64,000 nt of DNA, from positions 868,001 to 932,000 of the forward strand of contig NZ_UESZ01000001.1 of assembly GCF_900108585.1 (NCBI RefSeq), in the 5' to 3' direction. The notes beneath the pieces are model-generated. The model was not told the origin of the DNA. It did no database searches and was given only the letters and a program-made list of their open reading frames with translations. The DNA comes from Branchiibius hedensis (GTDB taxonomy: Bacteria; Actinomycetota; Actinomycetes; Actinomycetales; Dermatophilaceae). The position numbers were made by a program, and so were the translations under genes. Positions 9,368 to 18,153 of the stretch are shown here, piece by piece; the stretch's first letter is position 1, and each line of letters opens with the position of its first letter.

Positions 9368-10333
9368 ATGAGTAGCACGCCCGCGGACGCAGCGGGTACG
9401 ACGGGGCCGCTACCCGCCGTACCCGCTCGTCGTGGTTGGCGCAGCAACCCGCACCTGTGGTTCTGGATCTTCACCGGCCCGTTCTTCGCCGGGTTGTTGA
9501 TCTTCACCATCTTCCCGATCATCTGGTCGATCTACCTGTCGTTCTTCGAGGCGCGTAACACGGTGACGCCCACCCACTTCGTGGGTCTGGAGAACTACAC
9601 CCGGATGTTGTCCGACCCGGCGTTCCGCTCCAGCCTGCTCACCTTCGTGGTGTTCGCCGCGTTCATCGTGCCGACGACGTTCGCGCTGTCGCTCGGGTTG
9701 GCGGTGCTGGTCAACAGCGTGCGGGCCGCACAGGCGTTCTTCCGGTCGGTGTTCTTCCTGCCGATCGCCTGTTCGTACGTCGCGGCCGCCCTGATCTGGC
9801 GCAACTCGTTGTTCTCCGGGGTCAGCTCCGGGTTGGTCAACAGCGTGCTCGGCCTCTTCGGCAAGGACCCGGTCGCCTGGCTGTCGGTCGTGCAACCGCC
9901 GTGGTACTGGTTGGTCATCACGACCGTCCGACTCTGGTTGCAGGTCGGTTTCTACATGGTGTTGTTCCTCGCGGCACTCCAACGGATCCCGCGCGGCCAG
10001 TACGAAGCGGCTGCCCTCGATGGAGCCGTCGGCTGGAAAGCGTTCCGGTACATCACGTTCCCGCAACTGCGGGCCACCTCGACCGCAGTGCTGATGCTGT
10101 TGCTGGTCAATGCGTTCCAGGCGTTCGATGAGTTCTACAACCTCATGGTCAACAGCTCCGGGACCTACCCGCCGTACGCCCGGCCACCGTTGGTCTACCT
10201 CTACAACATTGCTCTGGGCAGCGTGCAGGACTTCGGCAACGGCAGTGCGGGCGCAGTCATCCTGACGTTGATCATTGCGATCTTCGCGCTCCTACAGGGC
10301 CGGCTCACCGGCCTGGGACGGAGGTCGGACTGA
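9368..10333 (+). CDS. Sugar ABC transporter permease (MalF/UgpA type)
   Basis: A 321-aa integral membrane protein with six predicted transmembrane segments and the EAA loop EAAALDGAVGWKAFRYITFPQL near the C-terminal third, which docks the ATPase. It is the first permease of the carbohydrate importer. It starts 10 nt after the binding-protein gene, and its stop shares one base with the next ATG. Confidence 0.94.
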   Translation: MSSTPADAAGTTGPLPAVPARRGWRSNPHLWFWIFTGPFFAGLLIFTIFPIIWSIYLSFFEARNTVTPTHFVGLENYTRMLSDPAFRSSLLTFVVFAAFIVPTTFALSLGLAVLVNSVRAAQAFFRSVFFLPIACSYVAAALIWRNSLFSGVSSGLVNSVLGLFGKDPVAWLSVVQPPWYWLVITTVRLWLQVGFYMVLFLAALQRIPRGQYEAAALDGAVGWKAFRYITFPQLRATSTAVLMLLLVNAFQAFDEFYNLMVNSSGTYPPYARPPLVYLYNIALGSVQDFGNGSAGAVILTLIIAIFALLQGRLTGLGRRSD

Positions 10334-11187
10334 TGGCAGCGGTGGGGGTTGATCGCAGTTCGTCGCGGGTCGGTATCACCGTCCGCTACTTCGTCCTGGT
10401 GGCGCTCGCGCTGGTCTTCCTGGTGCCGTTCTACCTGATGGTGCGCAACGCCCTGTCGACGGATGCGCAGATCACCAACCCCGAGGGCTGGACCTGGTTC
10501 CCCAGCAACCCGCAGTGGTCGAACATCACCGAGGTCTTCTCCGATTCCGCGGTCCCGCTGGCGCACAGCCTGCTGAACTCCGCGATCATCGCCGTCACCC
10601 AGACGGTCGTGGTCCTGATCATCTCGGCGATGGCCGGGTACGGCTTGGCTCGGGCGAAGGTCAGCTACGCCAACGCCGTGTTCTACGTGGTTCTGGCCAC
10701 CCTGCTGATTCCTGCCGCGGTCACCTTCGTCCCGACCTTCGTGATGGTGTCCACCCTCGGCTGGGTCTCCACGCTGCGCGGCCTCATCGTGCCGGGCCTC
10801 TTCCAGGCGCTGGCCACGTTCCTGTTCCGGCAGCATTTTCTTGGCTTCCCCCGCGAGTTGGAGGAGGCCGCGATGATCGACGGGGCCGGACCGTGGCGGA
10901 CCTTCTGGCGGATCGTGATGCCCACCTCTGGGGGGATGCTCGCGGCGGTCGGCACGATCACCTTCATCGGCAGTTGGAACGCGTTCTTGTGGCCGCTGGT
11001 GATCGGCCAGGACCAGAACTCCTGGACTGTGCAGTTGTCGCTGTCGACCTACGTGACCGCGCAGAGCGTGAATCTGCACGGCATGTTCATGGCCGCGCTG
11101 ATCTCGATGCTCCCGTTGCTGCTGATGTTCCTCTTCCTGCAGCGGTGGATCGTCGCAGGGGTGGAGCAGACCGGCATCAACGAGTGA
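10333..11187 (+). CDS. Sugar ABC transporter permease (MalG/UgpE type)
   Basis: The second permease, 284 aa with six membrane spans. Its EAA loop reads EEAAMIDGAGPWRTFWRIVMP. It is translationally coupled to the upstream permease (TGATG). No ATP-binding subunit gene lies in this operon, so the importer must use an ATPase encoded elsewhere, as multi-sugar importers served by MsiK do in other actinobacteria. Confidence 0.94.
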   Translation: MAAVGVDRSSSRVGITVRYFVLVALALVFLVPFYLMVRNALSTDAQITNPEGWTWFPSNPQWSNITEVFSDSAVPLAHSLLNSAIIAVTQTVVVLIISAMAGYGLARAKVSYANAVFYVVLATLLIPAAVTFVPTFVMVSTLGWVSTLRGLIVPGLFQALATFLFRQHFLGFPRELEEAAMIDGAGPWRTFWRIVMPTSGGMLAAVGTITFIGSWNAFLWPLVIGQDQNSWTVQLSLSTYVTAQSVNLHGMFMAALISMLPLLLMFLFLQRWIVAGVEQTGINE

Positions 11188-11190
11188 CCG

Positions 11191-11196
11191 TAGATT
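11191..11196 (+). promoter_or_regulatory. -10 box TAGATT, leaderless ptrB promoter
   Basis: TAGATT lies 6 nt before the GTG start and only a few bases after the upstream permease stop. There is no Shine-Dalgarno. Confidence 0.5.
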
Positions 11197-11202
11197 GCTC
11201 AG

Positions 11203-13302
11203 GTGAGTTCTCCCGCTGTCCCGCCCGTTGCCCCTCGCCGTGATCGCCTTCGCGAGCACCACGGTGACCGGTTCGTCGACCCGTGGGCGTGGTTCGACCA
11301 CCGCGACGACCCCGAGGTGTTGGCTCACATCGACGCCGAGAACGCCTACACCGCGGCTCGCACCGCGCACCTGTCTTCGGCGCAGCAGACCATGTTCGAA
11401 GAATTGAAGTCGCACATCCGGGAGACCGACGTCAGCGTCCCGGTCCGTGCCGACAACTACTGGTACTACTCACGCACCCGCGAAGGTGAGCAGTACGAGA
11501 TCCACTGCCGATCGCCGTACGTCGAGGGGCTGGGTCGGCCCGACCCCGAAGGTGAGGTGCCCGGCGAGCAGGTGCTGCTCGACGTGAATGCCGAAGCTGC
11601 GGCCCACGACTTCTACGAGGTCGGTGGCTTGGAGATCAGCGCGGACGAGAGCCTGTTGGCGATCCTGGCCGACACCGCGGGCGATGAGCGTTACGACCTG
11701 CAGGTGCGCCGGATCAGTGACGGTGCAGTGCTGGACGATGTCGTGCGCGGAGCGGTCTACGGGCTGGCGTGGTCACGCGATGGCCGCTATCTGTTCTACA
11801 CCCGGTGCGACGACGCCTGGCGCACCCACCAGGTGTGGCGGCATGAGATCGGAAAGTCCGCTGAGACAGACGAATTGGTGTTGCAGGAGGATGACCCGAA
11901 GTTCGATCTGGGGATCGAGACCAGTCGCGACGAGCAGTGGCTGCTGATCGGCGCAGGCTCCAAGACCACGACCGAGTTCCGGTTGCTCGATCTGAACACG
12001 CCCCTGGCGGAACCCGTCCTGATCGAGGCCCGCGCCCAGGGCGTGGAATACGTCCCGGAGGTCGACGGCGACCGGTTGTTGATCGTGCACAACCTGGACC
12101 GTCCGGACTTCGACCTCGCCTGCGCTCCACTGGCCGATCCGGGCCGGCCGAACTGGGACCCGGTCCTGCGAGGACTGGGAACCGAGCGGATCGCAGCGGC
12201 GCACGCCTTCGCGTCGTTCGTGGCCGTCGCGATGCGCCGGGAGGGTCTGCCAGCGGTCCGGGTGCTGCCCAAGGTGGGTGACGGTTTCGGCGCGCCGATC
12301 GATCTGCCCGTCGACAGTGAGCTCACCAGTGTCACCATCGGGTCCAACCCGATGTACGACAGTCCCGTCCTGCAGGTCAGCAGCACCTCCTTCCTGCAGC
12401 CCCGCACGATCAGCGACTTCGATCCGGCCACGGGCGCAGTGCAGATCCTGCGGCAACGACCGGTGCCCAATTTCGACTCCTCGCAGTACGTCGAGCAGCG
12501 CCTGTGGGTGACCGCCCGCGACGGCGCATCGGTGCCGGTCTCGATCCTGCACCACCGCGACCTGCGTCCGGACGGCACCAACCCGGGCTACGTCTACGGG
12601 TACGGCGCGTACGAGCACCCGACGGATCCGGCGGTGCGCGTGTCCTGGCTGCCGCTTCTCGAACGCCGGGTCGTCGTCGCGGTCGCGCACATCCGCGGCG
12701 GTGGTGAGCTGGGCCGTGCCTGGTATGAGGGTGGCCGGTTGCTGGCCAAGAGGAACAGCTTCACCGACTTCGTCGACGTCGGGCACGCACTCATCGATCA
12801 AGGCTGGGTGGCTCCCGATCGGCTTGTCGCGGAGGGGGGTTCAGCGGGTGGTCTGCTGATCGGCGCCGCCGTCAACGAGGACCCCACGCTGTTCCGGGCG
12901 GTCATCGCCGCGGTGCCCTTCGTCGATGCGTTGACGACGATCCTGGACCCCAGCCTGCCGCTGACCACGGGGGAGTGGGAGGAGTGGGGCAACCCGCTGG
13001 CCGACCCGGAGGTCTACGCGTACATGAAGTCCTACACGCCGTACGAGAACATCGCGGCCACGACGTATCCGTCCATCCTGGCCACGACCAGCCTGCACGA
13101 CACGCGGGTCTTCTTCACCGAACCAGCCAAGTGGGTGCAGCAGTTGCGGGCTACGGTCACCAGCGACCCGCAGACCCGGCCGGTGCTGCTGAAAACCGAA
13201 ACCGCAGCCGGTCACGGCGGACAGTCGGGACGCTACGACGCGCTGCGCGATGTGGCCTTCGAACTGGCCTTCCTGCTGGACCAACTCGGGATCACCGGCT
13301 GA
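11203..13302 (+). CDS. ptrB: Oligopeptidase B / S9A prolyl oligopeptidase family
   Basis: A cytosolic serine peptidase that cleaves short peptides, typically after basic residues. It is 699 aa. The N-terminal seven-bladed propeller begins after DRFVDPWAWFDHRDDPEVLAHIDAEN (shown in part), a hallmark of oligopeptidase B. The C-terminal alpha/beta hydrolase carries the nucleophile motif GGSAGG with Ser547, the HIRGGGELGRAWYEGG box, an Asp in SLHDTRV and the catalytic His in GHGGQSGR. It probably has its own leaderless promoter. It converges on the DUF2200 gene with a 2-nt gap. Confidence 0.94.
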   Translation: MSSPAVPPVAPRRDRLREHHGDRFVDPWAWFDHRDDPEVLAHIDAENAYTAARTAHLSSAQQTMFEELKSHIRETDVSVPVRADNYWYYSRTREGEQYEIHCRSPYVEGLGRPDPEGEVPGEQVLLDVNAEAAAHDFYEVGGLEISADESLLAILADTAGDERYDLQVRRISDGAVLDDVVRGAVYGLAWSRDGRYLFYTRCDDAWRTHQVWRHEIGKSAETDELVLQEDDPKFDLGIETSRDEQWLLIGAGSKTTTEFRLLDLNTPLAEPVLIEARAQGVEYVPEVDGDRLLIVHNLDRPDFDLACAPLADPGRPNWDPVLRGLGTERIAAAHAFASFVAVAMRREGLPAVRVLPKVGDGFGAPIDLPVDSELTSVTIGSNPMYDSPVLQVSSTSFLQPRTISDFDPATGAVQILRQRPVPNFDSSQYVEQRLWVTARDGASVPVSILHHRDLRPDGTNPGYVYGYGAYEHPTDPAVRVSWLPLLERRVVVAVAHIRGGGELGRAWYEGGRLLAKRNSFTDFVDVGHALIDQGWVAPDRLVAEGGSAGGLLIGAAVNEDPTLFRAVIAAVPFVDALTTILDPSLPLTTGEWEEWGNPLADPEVYAYMKSYTPYENIAATTYPSILATTSLHDTRVFFTEPAKWVQQLRATVTSDPQTRPVLLKTETAAGHGGQSGRYDALRDVAFELAFLLDQLGITG

Positions 13303-13304
13303 GG

Positions 13305-13643
13305 TCAGCGCAGGATGCGGTCCATCGGCTTGCCCTTGGCTAGTTCGTCGATCAGCTTGTCCAAGTAGCGGATTCGCTGCATCAGCGGATCCTGGACGTC
13401 CTGGACCTTCACCCCGCAGACCGAGCCGGTGATCAGATCGACGCGGGGGTTCAGCTGGGCCGCGGCGAAGAACTCGGTGAAGGTGGTCCCCGCATCCAGG
13501 TGTCGCTGCAACGCCGCCGTGTCGAAGCCGGTCAGCCACTCGATGATCTGGTCGACCTCGTCCTGGGTGCGGCCCTTGCGCTCGGCTTTGGCGACGTAAA
13601 GCGGGTAGACCGAGGCAACGGGTGAGTCGAAGATGCGGCTCAT
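13305..13643 (-). CDS. DUF2200 domain-containing protein
   Basis: A 112-aa protein matching the DUF2200 family over its whole length: MSRIFDSPVASVYPLYVAKA, KGRTQDEVDQIIEWLTGF and NPRVDLITGSVCGVKVQ. The function is unknown; family members are small, cytosolic and widespread. A TAGGCT box sits 6 nt before the ATG, suggesting leaderless expression from a promoter overlapping the HIT gene stop. Confidence 0.9.
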   Translation of the reverse strand: MSRIFDSPVASVYPLYVAKAERKGRTQDEVDQIIEWLTGFDTAALQRHLDAGTTFTEFFAAAQLNPRVDLITGSVCGVKVQDVQDPLMQRIRYLDKLIDELAKGKPMDRILR

Positions 13644-13649
13644 GCGCCC

Positions 13650-13655
13650 AGCCTA
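13650..13655 (-). promoter_or_regulatory. -10 box TAGGCT, leaderless DUF2200 promoter
   Basis: TAGGCT reads on the minus strand, 6 nt upstream of the DUF2200 ATG, and overlaps the stop codon of the HIT gene. Confidence 0.45.
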
Positions 13656-14069
13656 CGGCGACTCGAGGGCGGCACGGATGCGGTCGGCGTACTCCTGCGC
13701 CTCGCCCTGTGCGTATGTGGTGCGTGGCCAGAAGAACCCGCGCAGGCCGTCGCCCTTGGTGCGGGGCACCACGTGCGTGTGCAGATGCGGCACCGACTGA
13801 CTGACGATGTTGTTCTCGGCCACCCAGCTGCCCTGGGCGCCGAGGGCGACCGGCAGGGCAACGCAGATCCGTTGCACCGCAGCGAAGTACGGCGCCAGCA
13901 GATCGCTCGGCAGATCACCCAACGTAACGATGTGTTGGCGGGGTACGACGAGTACGTGTCCCTTGAACACCGGCCGGACGTCCAAGAAGGAGATCGTCTG
14001 GTCGTCATCCGCGACGACGAACGCCGGTGTCTCACCGGCGACGATGGAACAGAAGACGCAGCCGCTCAG
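13653..14069 (-). CDS. HIT family protein with probable CTG start
   Basis: HIT proteins are small nucleotide-phosphate hydrolases or transferases. This 138-aa protein begins CVFCSIVAGETPAFVV and carries the catalytic HLHTHVVPR (HxHxH). Immediately upstream the frame has no ATG, GTG or TTG. The codon CTG at 14069-14067 fits the usual N terminus (MSGCVFCSIV), and it overlaps the stop of the SRPBCC gene as CTGA, mirroring the ATGA/GTGA couplings elsewhere in this window. Farther upstream the open frame is antisense or out-of-frame sequence of the SRPBCC gene. Translation from CTG by coupling is inferred. Confidence 0.9.
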   Translation of the reverse strand: MSGCVFCSIVAGETPAFVVADDDQTISFLDVRPVFKGHVLVVPRQHIVTLGDLPSDLLAPYFAAVQRICVALPVALGAQGSWVAENNIVSQSVPHLHTHVVPRTKGDGLRGFFWPRTTYAQGEAQEYADRIRAALESP

Positions 14070-14536
14070 GAGCCTTCGACCTCGGTCTTGATCCGCTGCA
14101 GGGTCTTGTTCATATCCGCTTGCAGCACAGATTCGAAGTTGCTGTTGCCGCCGAAGAACTTGTCGACCAGGAAGTGCGAGATACCCGAGGTGCCACCGGA
14201 CACGTCCCGGGTCTCGATGATCTTGGTGCGGCTGCCACCGTCGAGCGGTTCGAGGTCGTAGCTCCACTTGGCCTTGTTCTCGCGGACCTTGAACATCAGT
14301 CGCTTGTCCGGCTCGAAGTCTTTGATCATCGAGGTCGTTGGCCAGATCCGCCAGCCGGCCTTGTTGATGTTGATCATCTTCGCGCCCTTGCCCGAGCCAC
14401 GCAGGAAGGTGCGGAAGGTCTGGGGGCTCCAGCGCGCCATGGCCGGCAGGTCGGAGACCAACGCCCAGACCTTGGCCGGCGGGGCATCGACCTCGATCTC
14501 GGCCTGCAGGTTGTTCGGAGCGGTCTTGTCGGCCAT
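14066..14536 (-). CDS. SRPBCC family protein (polyketide cyclase/START-like fold)
   Basis: A 156-aa protein of the helix-grip SRPBCC fold, which binds hydrophobic ligands in a central cavity. The typical start AEIEVDAPPAKVWALVSDLPAMARW is present (shown in part as EVDAPPAKVWALVSDLP), followed by a C-terminal helix (NKTLQRIKTEVEGS). The specific ligand is unknown. GGAGGA lies 4 nt before the ATG and decides the start. The gene overlaps the HIT gene by 4 nt and is divergent from the YhhN gene. Confidence 0.88.
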   Translation of the reverse strand: MADKTAPNNLQAEIEVDAPPAKVWALVSDLPAMARWSPQTFRTFLRGSGKGAKMININKAGWRIWPTTSMIKDFEPDKRLMFKVRENKAKWSYDLEPLDGGSRTKIIETRDVSGGTSGISHFLVDKFFGGNSNFESVLQADMNKTLQRIKTEVEGS

Positions 14537-14577
14537 GAATCCTCCAACTCGATTTACAGGTGTAGTGACCCAGATTA

Positions 14578-14583
14578 CATACT
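14578..14583 (+). promoter_or_regulatory. Possible -10 box CATACT for the YhhN gene
   Basis: CATACT lies 6 nt before ATG 14590 with no Shine-Dalgarno. It fits the leaderless pattern but deviates at the first base. Confidence 0.3.
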
Positions 14584-14589
14584 GGCTCC

Positions 14590-15303
14590 ATGTCGTCGTG
14601 GCCCCGTCTCCGATCAGCCGTCGTCGCCCGGGTGCGGCAACGTCCTGAACTCGTCGTGTATGTGCCCCTGGCTGTAGCCACGGCCGCAGCGGGCGCGCTG
14701 GGTCGGCGCCCCCTGCTGGTGGTGGCGAAGTCTGCGTTGGTGCCGACTCTCCAGGCCGGTGCCTGGCTGCGGGGCAGCCGCGACCCAATCCTGTTCGGAG
14801 CAACCAGCGCGGGATGGCTGGGTGACGTGATCCTGCTGCCGCGGCCGCACACCCAGCCAGCCGATGCCGAGCGGCGCCAACTGCGCTGCGGGGCAATAGC
14901 GTTCGGTCTTCAGCAGATTGGCTACGTGACGTTGATGGCTCGGGCCGGTGTCCGGCCGCGGCCACGCCGGGTAGTCGCCGTTCTCCCGTGGTTGGGCGGA
15001 CTGTCGGTCCTGGACACCGTCACGGGTGCGGGCTCGGCGCCGGACGCGATCATCACGGCGTACGGCGTTCTGCTCGGTGGCATGGCGATCATGGCCTGGT
15101 CGTCGCCGTCGACAGCGATGCAGACCGGGGGAGTGCTCTTCCTGGCTTCGGATTCGATGATCCTGATCCGGGAGAAAGTGTTGAGCGCCACGATGGCGCG
15201 CGCGGCCACCGAGGCCTTCGTCCTGGGCACCTACGCGGCCGCCCAGGCGCTGCTGATCAGGGCTCTTGAGACTCCAGGCGACCGGCCAGGCCCCACCGGG
15301 TAA
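14590..15303 (+). CDS. YhhN family membrane protein (lysoplasmalogenase-like)
   Basis: A 237-aa polytopic membrane protein. The motifs GWLGDVILL and GGVLFLASDSMILIREKV, together with a closing Tyr/Ala/Gln helix (GTYAAAQALLI), are those of the YhhN/TMEM86 family. Animal members hydrolyse lysoplasmalogens; the substrate in this bacterium is unknown. The last 47 nt overlap the convergent globin gene. Confidence 0.83.
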   Translation: MSSWPRLRSAVVARVRQRPELVVYVPLAVATAAAGALGRRPLLVVAKSALVPTLQAGAWLRGSRDPILFGATSAGWLGDVILLPRPHTQPADAERRQLRCGAIAFGLQQIGYVTLMARAGVRPRPRRVVAVLPWLGGLSVLDTVTGAGSAPDAIITAYGVLLGGMAIMAWSSPSTAMQTGGVLFLASDSMILIREKVLSATMARAATEAFVLGTYAAAQALLIRALETPGDRPGPTG

Positions 15304-15712
15304 CCGTCAGATCGTCCGGCACATCAGCCGCGGACTCGTGATAGGCGTACATCGGCCCGGTGGTCATGAAGGCGAAGTAGTCGTGCAGTGCGTCCCGCAG
15401 TTCGCCCTCGGGGACGCCTGCATCGGACAGCGCTGCGTCGAAGCACGCGATTGCCCGCCGGTTCATCTCCTCGTGCTCGCCGTTGCCCGAGTGCATTCGC
15501 ACCAGATCTGACTCGCTGCCGTAGGTAGCGGTGTAGTCCGCCGGACCGCCCCACGCCTGCGTCCAGTAGGCGGCCAACCGCTGCGTGTGATCGGGCTCGA
15601 ACCGGCGGAACGCATGGCTGACAACGGGATCGGCCAGGACCCGACGGTGCCAGGCGTCAGCCAACGCGTGGACGGTCGCCGAGCCGCCGAGGGCGCCGTA
15701 CAGCGTGATCAC
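15257..15712 (-). CDS. Truncated-hemoglobin-like globin
   Basis: A 151-aa protein with the 2/2-globin layout: LYGALGGSATVHALADAWHRRVLADP at the N terminus (shown here to match TrHb openings YDxxGG), AYWTQAWGGPADYT in the middle, and a proximal-side segment VRMHSGN containing the likely heme-ligating His. Such proteins bind O2 or NO and are proposed to handle redox stress. It starts with GTG and overlaps the YhhN gene tail to tail. The exact globin group was not resolved. Confidence 0.85.
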   Translation of the reverse strand: MITLYGALGGSATVHALADAWHRRVLADPVVSHAFRRFEPDHTQRLAAYWTQAWGGPADYTATYGSESDLVRMHSGNGEHEEMNRRAIACFDAALSDAGVPEGELRDALHDYFAFMTTGPMYAYHESAADVPDDLTVTRWGLAGRLESQEP

Positions 15713-15778
15713 GGATCAAGTGTCTACCCCCTGTCTAGGCTGGCTGAATGGCGAACGGCGTGCGCTCACGAGGGTGCG

Positions 15779-17200
15779 ATGGGTACTGATCCGGCCGGGT
15801 TGCGCGGCGAGGCTCCGTTGCTCGATGCGTGGCTGCGATTCCAGGAGCGATCGCCGACGCCGTTCACGATCCCCGGTCACAAACAACGCAGGGATCTCGT
15901 GGGTGATGTGGTTGCCGGGGACGTGCCGCTGTACGCCGGTCTGGACACGATGAAACTGGCAACGGGGGTTCTCGGGGAGGCCGAGGCACGTGCTGCGCGG
16001 CTGTGGGGTGCAGACTTCTGCCGTTTCTCCACCGACGGTGCGACGCACGCGAACCAGTCGGTCGCGTTGGCGTTCGGGGGCGACGGGGGCCGCGTCGTGG
16101 TGAGCCGATCGTTGCATCGCTCGATGTTGCTGGGTCTGGTGCTCGCCGGCCTGGAGCCGGTGTGGGTGCGTCCTGAGGTTGACCGGGCCACCGGGTTGCC
16201 GTTGGGGGTGCGACCCGATGATGTACGCCGTGTGGTCGCCGAAAACCCTGACGTGCGAGCCGTTTTCGTGGGGGATCCGTCCTACGTCGGCACGGTAGGG
16301 GACATGCGCGGCTTGGCTGCGGCCGCACACGACTACGACGTACCGCTCGTGGTGGATGCAGCGTGGGCTGCACACTTCGGGTTCCACCCCGATCTACCCG
16401 AGCATGCGCTCGCGCTGGGCGCCGACGTGGTGGTGACCAGCGCCCACAAGACGCTGCCGGCGTGGAGCCAGGCGGCGTTGATCCTGGCGAGGGGCGGCCG
16501 GGTCGATCTGCGCCGGTTGGACGCCGCCGTCGATGCGACGGCGACGACCAGCCCGGCGGGGGCGATCCTGGCCAGCACCGATGCCGCGCGAGCGCTGCTG
16601 GCGCGAGACGGCGTGGCGCTGCTCGGGCCGGCGATCCTGGCTGCCCGGCAGGCGCGGCGGCAGCTTCGCGACGTTGCGGGATTGGTGGTTCTCGAGGGCG
16701 CCCACGTCGATCCGCTCAAACTCACCGTCGTGCTGCCGGGGACCGGGGCGGACGGTATCGCCGTCGAGCGGGAGTTGATCGAGCGCGGCTTGCCGGTCGA
16801 GTCCGCTGATCGCGACGTCATCATCGCGGTGGTCTCGCTGGCGGACACCGAGACCAGCATTGCGGCGTACACCCAAGCGCTCATCGCGGCGATCGAGCAC
16901 CATCGCGGACCGGCGCGGGACGTGGTGGATGCGGGGATCTACCAGGTGGAGCCGGAGATGGTGACAACTCCACGCCGAGCGTATTTCGCCGCTGCGCAGG
17001 CCGTTCCGCTGCACGATGCGGTAGGTGAGGTGAGCGCGGAGTTGGTTGCGCCGTACCCGCCGGGCATCCCGGTGCTGGCGCCGGGGGAACGCATCACGCG
17101 ACGGAGTCTGTCGACCCTGGAGGCCGCGGCCCGCGCGGGGGTGCGTATTGCCTACGCCGCCGATCCGAGTCTGCGAACGCTCAGGGTCGTGCGGGCGTGA
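15779..17200 (+). CDS. Orn/Lys/Arg decarboxylase family PLP enzyme
   Basis: A fold-type I PLP-dependent decarboxylase-like protein of 473 aa. The N-terminal TPFTIPGHKQRRDLVGD and the PLP-lysine motif TSAHKTLPAWSQAA are characteristic of the Orn/Lys/Arg decarboxylase major domain. A smaller C-terminal domain with AELVAPYPPGIPVLAPGE completes the family architecture. The substrate (arginine, lysine or ornithine) cannot be assigned. ATG 15779 has GAGGG 5 nt upstream; the frame is open further upstream without family similarity. It is divergent from the globin gene. Confidence 0.9.
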   Translation: MGTDPAGLRGEAPLLDAWLRFQERSPTPFTIPGHKQRRDLVGDVVAGDVPLYAGLDTMKLATGVLGEAEARAARLWGADFCRFSTDGATHANQSVALAFGGDGGRVVVSRSLHRSMLLGLVLAGLEPVWVRPEVDRATGLPLGVRPDDVRRVVAENPDVRAVFVGDPSYVGTVGDMRGLAAAAHDYDVPLVVDAAWAAHFGFHPDLPEHALALGADVVVTSAHKTLPAWSQAALILARGGRVDLRRLDAAVDATATTSPAGAILASTDAARALLARDGVALLGPAILAARQARRQLRDVAGLVVLEGAHVDPLKLTVVLPGTGADGIAVERELIERGLPVESADRDVIIAVVSLADTETSIAAYTQALIAAIEHHRGPARDVVDAGIYQVEPEMVTTPRRAYFAAAQAVPLHDAVGEVSAELVAPYPPGIPVLAPGERITRRSLSTLEAAARAGVRIAYAADPSLRTLRVVRA

Positions 17201-17244
17201 GCAAAAGCGAACGAGGACGCACGCAATCCTGGTAACTTGCTCAT

Positions 17245-17279
17245 ATTGCTAACGGAACGATCCGTATCGTTAATAGGGT
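17245..17279 (+). promoter_or_regulatory. AT-rich promoter/operator region before the DeoR-type regulator
   Basis: Two nested inverted repeats occur: TAACG...CGTTA and, inside it, ACGGA-ACGA-TCCGT. They sit in an unusually AT-rich stretch that also offers TTGCTA and TTAATA as promoter elements. An autoregulatory operator for the DeoR-family protein is inferred. Confidence 0.4.
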
Positions 17280-17349
17280 CAGGTGGCTCGCTCGCGATGT
17301 CCGCGACACCGCGAGGACTGATACACGACGAGGACTGAAAGGCAGACAG

Positions 17350-18144
17350 ATGTTGGCTCAGCAGCGACAAGAATTCATCCTGCGCCAGGTTGCCCAGAAC
17401 GGTGGAGTTCGCGTCTCTCGCATCGTCGGTGAACTCGGGGTCAGCGACATGACGGTTCGCAGGGACATCGATGTGCTGGTCGCCAAGGGGCTGGTGACCA
17501 AGGTGCACGGTGGCGCGATCGCCACCCGCGGTAGCTCAGCGGGCGACGGCGGCACGGGGCCGACGACGAACTCCTATCCGGTGCTGGGACGCGCCGCAGC
17601 GAGTCTGGTCGACGACGGCGCCACGATCGCCCTGTCGGCGGGGGCGGCGGCGTACGCGGTGGCCACCGAGTTGCGCACCACAGCCGGCCTGAGTGTGGTG
17701 ACCAACTCGCCGTCGGTTGAGGAAGCCCTGCACGATCCGTCCCGGGACGACCGGACGGTGGTGCTCACCGGCGGGGCCCGGACCGCCAATGGCGGCCTGG
17801 CCGGGCCGGTCGCGATCGATACGCTCGCGCGGACACACGTGGATGTGGCGATCATCTCGGCAGCTGCCGTCGACATCGAAGCCGGTGTCACGACGTCGAA
17901 CCTGCAGGAGGCGCAGGTGGAGCGGGCGATGATTCACGCAGCCCGGCGCGTGGTGGTCGTCGCCGACCGCGCCGCCTGGGGGACCGCACTGCTCACGACG
18001 GTCAGTGACCTGAGCCGGGTTGACGTGTTGGTGACCGACGCGGTGCTGTCCGAGGGAGCACGACGCGAGCTGGGCCGACGTTCCGTGCGGGTCTACACGG
18101 TGAATTCCCCGGCAGTCATCCAGATGCCCGCCGTGGCGCTGTGA
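17350..18144 (+). CDS. DeoR/GlpR family transcriptional regulator
   Basis: A 264-aa DNA-binding repressor. The N-terminal winged helix-turn-helix reads LAQQRQEFILRQVAQNGG, then GELGVSDMTVRRDIDVL and the LVTKVHGGAI wing. The C-terminal DeoRC sugar-phosphate sensor domain starts around residue 75 with GRAAASLVDDGATIALSAG. Such proteins sense phosphorylated sugars. GAAAGG lies upstream of the ATG. It stands alone between a decarboxylase and a convergent tetR gene, so its targets are unclear; the GH3 and PTS genes nearby are candidates. Confidence 0.92.
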   Translation: MLAQQRQEFILRQVAQNGGVRVSRIVGELGVSDMTVRRDIDVLVAKGLVTKVHGGAIATRGSSAGDGGTGPTTNSYPVLGRAAASLVDDGATIALSAGAAAYAVATELRTTAGLSVVTNSPSVEEALHDPSRDDRTVVLTGGARTANGGLAGPVAIDTLARTHVDVAIISAAAVDIEAGVTTSNLQEAQVERAMIHAARRVVVVADRAAWGTALLTTVSDLSRVDVLVTDAVLSEGARRELGRRSVRVYTVNSPAVIQMPAVAL

Positions 18145-18153
18145 CCCGGGCCG

